Positions 7,939 through 11,339 of a stretch of DNA of 11,339 bases are shown here, one piece after another. Source of the DNA: JAVBNJ01 sp031551625. Its GTDB lineage: Bacteria > Bacteroidota > Bacteroidia > Bacteroidales > UBA932. Every line of letters starts with the position of its first letter. The first letter of the stretch is position 1. The notes below the pieces were generated by a model. That model made no database searches. It worked only from the letters and a program-made list of their open reading frames with translations, and was not told where the DNA came from. The translations under genes and the position numbers were made by a program. The stretch is from contig JAVBNJ010000023.1 of assembly GCA_031551625.1 (NCBI GenBank), positions 1-11,339 on the forward strand, given 5' to 3'.

Positions 7939-8004
7939 TTGATAATTGACTATTGACAATTGACGATTGATTATTGTTTCAATTGTCCATTGTAAATTGT
8001 CAAT
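7939..8004 (+). repeat. 7-base-period repeat folding into a long hairpin before tRNA-Arg
   Basis: Directly after the fabH stop run five 7-base units (TTGATAA, TTGACTA, TTGACAA, TTGACGA, TTGATTA) plus TTG, covering 7939-7976. From 7981 the same words return in inverted form. ATTGACAATT (7952-7961) pairs perfectly with AATTGTCAAT (7995-8004), and the inner part pairs with few mismatches down to a 5-base loop at about 7976-7980. The structure ends six bases before the tRNA. It could act as a terminator, a processing site, or a mobile intergenic repeat. Confidence 0.75.
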
Positions 8005-8010
8005 CAGATT

Positions 8011-8082
8011 GGCCTCGTAGTTCAACGGATAGAACGGAAGTTTCCTAAACTTTAGATGGCAGTTCGATTCTGCCCGGGGCTA
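8011..8082 (+). tRNA. tRNA-Arg (anticodon CCU)
   Basis: The sequence folds as a full cloverleaf of 72 bases. The acceptor stem pairs 8011-8017 with 8075-8081 (including G-U pairs at the first and fifth positions). The D stem is GTTC/GAAC. The anticodon stem is GAAGT/ACTTT with loop TTCCTAA, giving anticodon CCT at 8044-8046, which reads AGG (arginine). The T stem is GGCAG/CTGCC with loop TTCGATT. The discriminator base is A at 8082; the 3' CCA is not encoded. No separate promoter is obvious, so it may be processed from the fabH transcript. Confidence 0.95.
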
Positions 8083-8115
8083 CGACAACGGAAAACAGGG
8101 GCAATGGAAAATAAA

Positions 8116-8147
8116 TTTGGTTAATCCGGAAAAAATACCGATATTTG
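8116..8147 (+). promoter_or_regulatory. Bacteroidota promoter for rpmB-rpmG-DUF4295
   Basis: TTTG at 8116-8119, a 20-base spacer, then GATATTTG at 8140-8147, one base off TAnnTTTG. The predicted transcript would begin near 8153, leaving an A-rich leader of about 36 bases before the rpmB ATG. Confidence 0.6.
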
Positions 8148-8188
8148 CAGCCCCAAAAAAGGAAAAATTATAAAAAAATAACCATATC

Positions 8189-8431
8189 ATGTCACGAGTT
8201 TGTCAGATAACAGGTAAAAGCAGGTTGGTGGGACACAACGTTTCGCACTCGAATATCAAGACGAAGCGCGTTTTCGCCCCAAACCTCCAAACCAAACGCT
8301 TCTGGTTGGAAGAAGAAAAACGTTTCATTACGTTGAAAGTATCGGCTGCGGGTATCCGCACCATTAATAAAAAAGGCCTGGCTGTGGCGCTTAAAGATGC
8401 TAAAGCTGCCGGATTGATTAACAAATTTTAG
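8189..8431 (+). CDS. rpmB: 50S ribosomal protein bL28
   Basis: An 80-residue basic protein that matches bL28 throughout, including the opening SRVCQITGK, the HSNIKTKRVFAPNLQTKRFW segment and the closing glycine-containing tail. It has a single cysteine (Cys5), so it lacks the zinc site found in some bL28 forms. It is first in a cluster with rpmG (15 bases downstream) and the DUF4295 gene, a standard Bacteroidota order. The leader before the ATG is A-rich and has no properly placed Shine-Dalgarno, as usual in this phylum. Confidence 0.98.
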   Translation: MSRVCQITGKSRLVGHNVSHSNIKTKRVFAPNLQTKRFWLEEEKRFITLKVSAAGIRTINKKGLAVALKDAKAAGLINKF

Positions 8432-8446
8432 TAGGAGAATCACCAC

Positions 8447-8629
8447 ATGGCAAAGAAAGGCAACCGTGTTCAAGTAATTTTGGAATGTACCGAACAACGC
8501 GAAAGCGGTGTGGCAGGTATGTCGCGCTACATTACTACCAAGAACAAAAAAAACACCACTGAACGTATCGAACTTAATAAGTACAACCCGTACTTGAAAA
8601 AAGTGACGAAACATCGTGAAATTAAATAA
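8447..8629 (+). CDS. rpmG: 50S ribosomal protein bL33
   Basis: A 60-residue basic protein matching bL33: it opens MAKKGNRVQVILECTE, has SRYITTKNKKNTTERIELNKYNP in the middle, and ends in a basic tail. It has only one cysteine (Cys14), so it is the form without the two CxxC zinc pairs, in contrast to the zinc-form bL32 encoded upstream. The 15-base gap after rpmB contains AGGAG nine bases before the ATG, an unusually good Shine-Dalgarno for a Bacteroidota gene. Co-transcribed with rpmB and the next gene. Confidence 0.97.
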   Translation: MAKKGNRVQVILECTEQRESGVAGMSRYITTKNKKNTTERIELNKYNPYLKKVTKHREIK

Positions 8630-8672
8630 TGTTAAAGGGACGGGTTTTCCGTCTGATAAAAAATAAGTAACT

Positions 8673-8837
8673 ATGGCAAAAAAAGCAGTAGCAACCCTTC
8701 GTGAAAAAGGCGCTGGACGTAATACCGTAAAATGTATCCGTATGGTGAAATCGGATCGCGGATCGTATGCATTCCAAGAAGAAATGGTTCCGACCGAAGA
8801 AGTAAAAAACTTCTTTGCCGGCAAATTTGAGAAGTAG
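8673..8837 (+). CDS. DUF4295 small basic protein, probable ribosome-associated
   Basis: A 54-residue basic protein that starts MAKKAVATLREKGAGR and ends NFFAGKFEK. It matches the DUF4295 family, which is confined to Bacteroidota and found after rpmG. From memory, a cryo-EM study of a Flavobacterium ribosome placed a protein of this type in the large subunit and named it bL38; I am only moderately sure of that link. The conserved position directly after two ribosomal protein genes, the small size and the basic composition all fit a ribosomal protein. The ATG lies 43 bases after the rpmG stop in an A-rich context, and a terminator follows the stop by about 30 bases. Confidence 0.9.
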   Translation: MAKKAVATLREKGAGRNTVKCIRMVKSDRGSYAFQEEMVPTEEVKNFFAGKFEK

Positions 8838-8866
8838 AAAGCAACATTGTTGCATAGAAATATCTG

Positions 8867-8892
8867 AAGAGCTCCGACTTAGGGGCTTTTTT
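8867..8892 (+). terminator. Terminator after the rpmB-rpmG-DUF4295 cluster
   Basis: AGCTCC (8870-8875) pairs with GGGGCT (8882-8887) across a 6-base loop, with one G-U pair and weak extension on both sides, followed by six T ending at 8892. It ends the ribosomal protein transcript about 65 bases before ftsY. Confidence 0.8.
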
Positions 8893-8898
8893 GATAAG

Positions 8899-8957
8899 TA
8901 GGAATTAGGAATTGCCCATCAATTCCTAATTCCTAATTCTTAATTTAAATTAAAATT
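8899..8957 (+). repeat. Perfect 16-base inverted repeat built of 7-base units before ftsY
   Basis: TAGGAAT occurs twice in tandem (8899-8912), and the arm 8899-8914 pairs perfectly with 8920-8935 across the loop CCCAT. The right arm continues in 7-base units (ATTCCTA, ATTCCTA, ATTCTTA, ATTTAAA) up to the base before the ftsY ATG region. No T-run follows the stem, and a proper terminator already lies just upstream. Possible roles are mRNA stabilisation, control of ftsY translation, or an intergenic repeat element. Confidence 0.85.
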
Positions 8958-9908
8958 ATGGCATTTTTCGGCTTATTTTCGAAAAAAGAAAAAGAGACCT
9001 TGGACCAGGGTTTACAGAAAACCAAAACCGGCTTTTTTGAGAAGCTGGGACGCAGTATTGTCGGTAAATCGAAGGTGGATGACGAGGTGTTGGATAACCT
9101 CGAAGAAGCGTTGGTTGCATCGGATGTGGGGGTGGAAACAACCCTGCGTATTATAGAGCGTATTGAAAGCCGCGTGGCGCGCGATAAATATATGAATACG
9201 GATGAACTGCAACGTATCCTGCGCGAAGAAATTGAAGCGTTGCTTACCGAGAGCCATAACGAATCGACGACTACGCCGTTCGATTTTTCGAAAAAACCGT
9301 ACGTGGTAATGGTTGTCGGCGTTAATGGCGTGGGAAAAACAACTACTATCGGGAAACTGGCTGCCCGGCTGAAGGGCGAAGGGAAGAAGGTGGTGTTGGG
9401 CGCTGCTGATACGTTTCGTGCTGCGGCTGTTGACCAACTTACGGTATGGAGTGAGCGTGCCGGTGTTGCTATTGTGAAGCAGCAAATGGGTTCTGATCCG
9501 GCAGCGGTGGCATTCGACACGGTGTCGTCGGCGGTGGCCAACGATGCCGACGTGGTACTGATTGATACCGCCGGCCGTTTGCACAACAAGGTGAACCTGA
9601 TGAATGAGTTGACAAAAATCCGCCAGGTGATGAGCAAAGTAATTCCCGGTGCACCGCACGAAGTGCTGTTGGTACTTGACGGTTCTACGGGGCAGAATGC
9701 TTTTCAGCAAGCGAAAGAATTTACGAAAGCCACGCAAGTATCGGCACTGGCTATTACCAAGCTTGACGGCACGGCCAAAGGCGGAGTGGTAATTGGTATT
9801 TCCGACCAATTCAAAATTCCCGTAAAATTCATTGGCCTCGGCGAAAAGATTGACGACCTGCAGGTGTTCAACAAGAAGGAATTCGTTGCGTCGTTGTTCG
9901 GGGAGTAG
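8958..9908 (+). CDS. ftsY: Signal recognition particle receptor FtsY
   Basis: FtsY is the membrane-bound GTPase that receives ribosome-SRP complexes and passes nascent membrane proteins to SecYEG or YidC. Residues 1-36 form a basic amphipathic helix for membrane contact; the long acidic A domain of E. coli FtsY is absent, as in many bacteria. The N domain spans about 20-100. The G domain shows GVNGVGKTT (121-129, P-loop), DTFRAAA (151-157), DTAGR (203-207), TKLDGTAKGG (267-276) and GLGE (293-296). Length, 316 residues, is normal. The upstream sequence is AT-rich with no Shine-Dalgarno and no clear promoter match; the repeat at 8899-8957 occupies the position. In related genomes rimO often follows, but here a terminator does. 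Confidence 0.98.
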   Translation: MAFFGLFSKKEKETLDQGLQKTKTGFFEKLGRSIVGKSKVDDEVLDNLEEALVASDVGVETTLRIIERIESRVARDKYMNTDELQRILREEIEALLTESHNESTTTPFDFSKKPYVVMVVGVNGVGKTTTIGKLAARLKGEGKKVVLGAADTFRAAAVDQLTVWSERAGVAIVKQQMGSDPAAVAFDTVSSAVANDADVVLIDTAGRLHNKVNLMNELTKIRQVMSKVIPGAPHEVLLVLDGSTGQNAFQQAKEFTKATQVSALAITKLDGTAKGGVVIGISDQFKIPVKFIGLGEKIDDLQVFNKKEFVASLFGE

Positions 9909-9937
9909 TTTGATAATCTTCCGGCTTATTTCAAATT

Positions 9938-9978
9938 AAAAGACCTCACAGGATTTGCATTTTCCTGTGAGGTCTTTT
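9938..9978. terminator. Bidirectional terminator between ftsY and the outer-membrane protein gene
   Basis: A perfect 16-base stem (arms 9938-9953 and 9963-9978) with a 9-base loop. The plus strand continues with six T (9975-9980) and the minus strand with TTTTAATTT, so it can stop transcripts from both converging genes. Confidence 0.95.
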
Positions 9979-10010
9979 TTCGGGACTAATAGAACCGTTT
10001 CTAAAAAGTA

Positions 10011-10856
10011 TTATAATCCCATTGCGATTTTGATTTTTATTCCTGCGGCCAACAGGTTCATTTTACCGGTTACAGCGCTGTTGTATGTATAGTCGGCAGG
10101 GTAGTTGTATATGGTGCTGTGCGTGCCGTCTTCCATTTTGTTGACATTGTTGAGCCCGTAGTCGAAATAAAATCCGGAGTATAAACTAAACTTTTCGTTC
10201 AATATCCATTTCATGCCGGCTTCTATTGCCAGCGCTGCCGATGGCCCGGTTTCCATGTTGCCGTTGTGGGAAGGATTGCCAGAGCTTCCGAAACCGTATT
10301 CATTTGTATAATCCTGTCCCGTATAATTGGAATGTCCCCATGTAGAGAGCGACTGTGCGCCGGCTTTATAGGTAGCGGTGAGCGGAATCCCGATTTTAAT
10401 ACCTGCCGCGCCGTACAGAAAATTCTTACCGAGAGGATAAGCATATTGCGCCATCACAGGAATTTGCAAATACAGGGCAGAGAGTTTTTCTTCGTAGCCG
10501 GTGTAGTCGGCATGAAACGTAAACGCATTGTCAAAGCCGGGTTGCGGGTTGTCGATGGGCGAAGCAACCGGGTACGATTCGTTGAGTGTGGTAGCATTGT
10601 AGGCTGCACCATAGAAAGCAAATTCGATTCCTGAACAGAGCGCCCACTTTTCATTGAACCGGTAGGAATAACCGGCGGAAAAACCACCACCCATTTTATT
10701 TGACAGTAACGGATTTTTGAGTGTGGAGAGGCCACCGAACCCGGCAACCGATAATTCGTGTTTCGATTGGGCGGCCAGCTCCTGTTGTCCCCAAAAAGTA
10801 AACAGGAGTAGAATGGTTAATAGTATATTTCGGTGGTATGGAAAAAATATTCTCAT
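10011..10856 (-). CDS. Outer-membrane beta-barrel protein, PorT-like
   Basis: A 281-residue secreted protein. Residues 1-30 form a signal peptide: basic start, hydrophobic run at 11-22, and AAQ near 28-30 as the likely cleavage region. The rest alternates short amphipathic strands with glycine-rich turns, for example GGGFSAGYSYRFNEKWALCS (56-75) and a closing LLAAGIKIKI strand, as in the outer-membrane beta-barrel domain family (PorT-like) common in Bacteroidota. No plug, OmpA-like or enzymatic domain is visible. The function is unknown. The ATG lies six bases after the stop of a gene tail that resembles a type IX secretion signal, so it may be the second gene of an operon with a secreted protein. 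It shares the two-way terminator with ftsY. Confidence 0.85.
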   Translation of the reverse strand: MRIFFPYHRNILLTILLLFTFWGQQELAAQSKHELSVAGFGGLSTLKNPLLSNKMGGGFSAGYSYRFNEKWALCSGIEFAFYGAAYNATTLNESYPVASPIDNPQPGFDNAFTFHADYTGYEEKLSALYLQIPVMAQYAYPLGKNFLYGAAGIKIGIPLTATYKAGAQSLSTWGHSNYTGQDYTNEYGFGSSGNPSHNGNMETGPSAALAIEAGMKWILNEKFSLYSGFYFDYGLNNVNKMEDGTHSTIYNYPADYTYNSAVTGKMNLLAAGIKIKIAMGL

Positions 10857-10862
10857 AGGTTC

Positions 10863-11180
10863 TTATTGTTTGATAATGGTTAATGTTTGATTACCGGCTT
10901 TCAGTACATAGGTTCCTTGCGGCAGGCTTTTCGGATGACAATAAATGCTGGACCCTTTAGACGCTGAATGGGTGGCCTTTGGTACATGGGTGGCCATTTG
11001 CAGTCGTCTGGCATTTTGTGCTGCATTGGACAACCAGTTTTTCCGCAATTCTTCTTGTTTCTCTGCGCCATCCACGCCTTCCTTCTTCAACTCTTTAAGC
11101 TTGCTCTCCAGGTTCTTGTCGATGAACTCCTCAATGACGGCCCTGAATTCCAGCCATCGGTTTGGATCCGTTTCTTTCAT
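10863..11180 (-). CDS. Dubious 105-residue ORF, probable join of two unrelated gene pieces
   Basis: The two ends do not look like one protein. The last 20 or so residues, LPQGTYVLKAGNQTLTIIKQ, fit the end of a type IX secretion sorting domain, which belongs on a long secreted protein with a signal peptide. The first part (from MKETDPNRWLEF) has no signal peptide, is helical and charged to about residue 45, then reads ATHVPKATHSASKGSSIY. That wording faintly recalls type II restriction enzymes, but I cannot name a family. The start has a strong Shine-Dalgarno (AAAGGAG, six bases before the ATG), unlike the rest of the window, and upstream bases are GC-rich. A likely reading is that the sorting tail belongs to the Bacteroidota genome and the N-terminal part is foreign, joined by misassembly or recombination somewhere near 10920-10950. 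A genuine small protein is possible but less likely. Confidence 0.35.
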   Translation of the reverse strand: MKETDPNRWLEFRAVIEEFIDKNLESKLKELKKEGVDGAEKQEELRKNWLSNAAQNARRLQMATHVPKATHSASKGSSIYCHPKSLPQGTYVLKAGNQTLTIIKQ

Positions 11181-11339
11181 GGCAACTCCTTTGTTAAAAG
11201 GTGAACACCGTAAAATCGTGTGCCTGCCCCCATTCTACTGGCTATTCAAACTCCCCCCTTCCCAAGCCCGCCCAATCGGGGTTCAGGAGGGAGGAGGGAA
11301 ATCCTTCTGGCCGCCAGGAAGGCGGCCGCCGCGCAGCGG
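11181..11339. other. GC-rich terminal sequence unlike the rest of the window
   Basis: No gene is seen here. The last 120 bases contain C-rich and G-rich runs (CTCCCCCC, GGAGGGAGGAGGG), a CTGGC-C-GCCAG palindrome near 11309-11319 and a GCGGCCGC site, while the Bacteroidota part of the window is much richer in A and T. This may be another genome or an assembly artefact. Confidence 0.5.

Noticed and set aside
7939..8004. Possible CRISPR array because of the regular repeats.
   Set aside because: Units are 7 bases with no spacers and no cas genes nearby.
7165..8025. 286-codon open frame on the minus strand.
   Set aside because: It is antisense to fabH, whose catalytic residues are all present, and it runs into the intergenic repeat.
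9012..9809. 265-codon and 230-codon open frames antisense to ftsY.
   Set aside because: Low-complexity shadows of the FtsY coding sequence with no domain or plausible start signal.

Overview
The window comes from a member of the Bacteroidota, most likely the order Bacteroidales. The evidence is lineage-typical protein forms (a 624-residue YidC with a long periplasmic domain, an rpmB-rpmG-DUF4295-ftsY cluster, a DUF349 repeat protein), a short tail like a type IX secretion sorting signal, and promoters of the Bacteroidota type (TTTG, about 18-20 bases, TAnnTTTG) with few Shine-Dalgarno sequences. No close species can be named from the sequence alone.

Layout: positions 1-1051 (minus) hold most of a membrane-anchored SGNH/GDSL hydrolase that runs off the left edge and has its own promoter. 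A terminator separates it from a two-gene minus-strand unit, a DUF349 repeat protein (4991-3093) whose last codons overlap the start of yidC (3100-1226). A 248-base divergent promoter region follows. To its right lies a plus-strand run: DUF177/YceD, rpmF, plsX, fabH, tRNA-Arg(CCU), then, from a second promoter, rpmB, rpmG, a 54-residue DUF4295 protein, a terminator, and ftsY. A strong two-way terminator at 9938-9978 ends this run against a minus-strand outer-membrane beta-barrel gene (10856-10011). The last roughly 480 bases carry a dubious ORF and GC-rich sequence unlike the rest, and may be a foreign or misassembled join.

How the genes fit together: most are housekeeping genes for ribosome assembly (bL32, bL28, bL33, the DUF4295 protein, and the rRNA-linked DUF177 family), for starting fatty acid and phospholipid synthesis (PlsX, FabH), and for putting proteins into the inner membrane (FtsY as signal recognition particle receptor, YidC as insertase). 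I see no defence system, mobile element, CRISPR array or clearly new multi-gene system. The most unusual signals are three different 7-base-period repeats, each sitting directly upstream of a plus-strand gene and two of them folding as hairpins; the overlapping DUF349-yidC pair; the SGNH enzyme with a large insertion inside its catalytic fold; and the probable chimeric right end.
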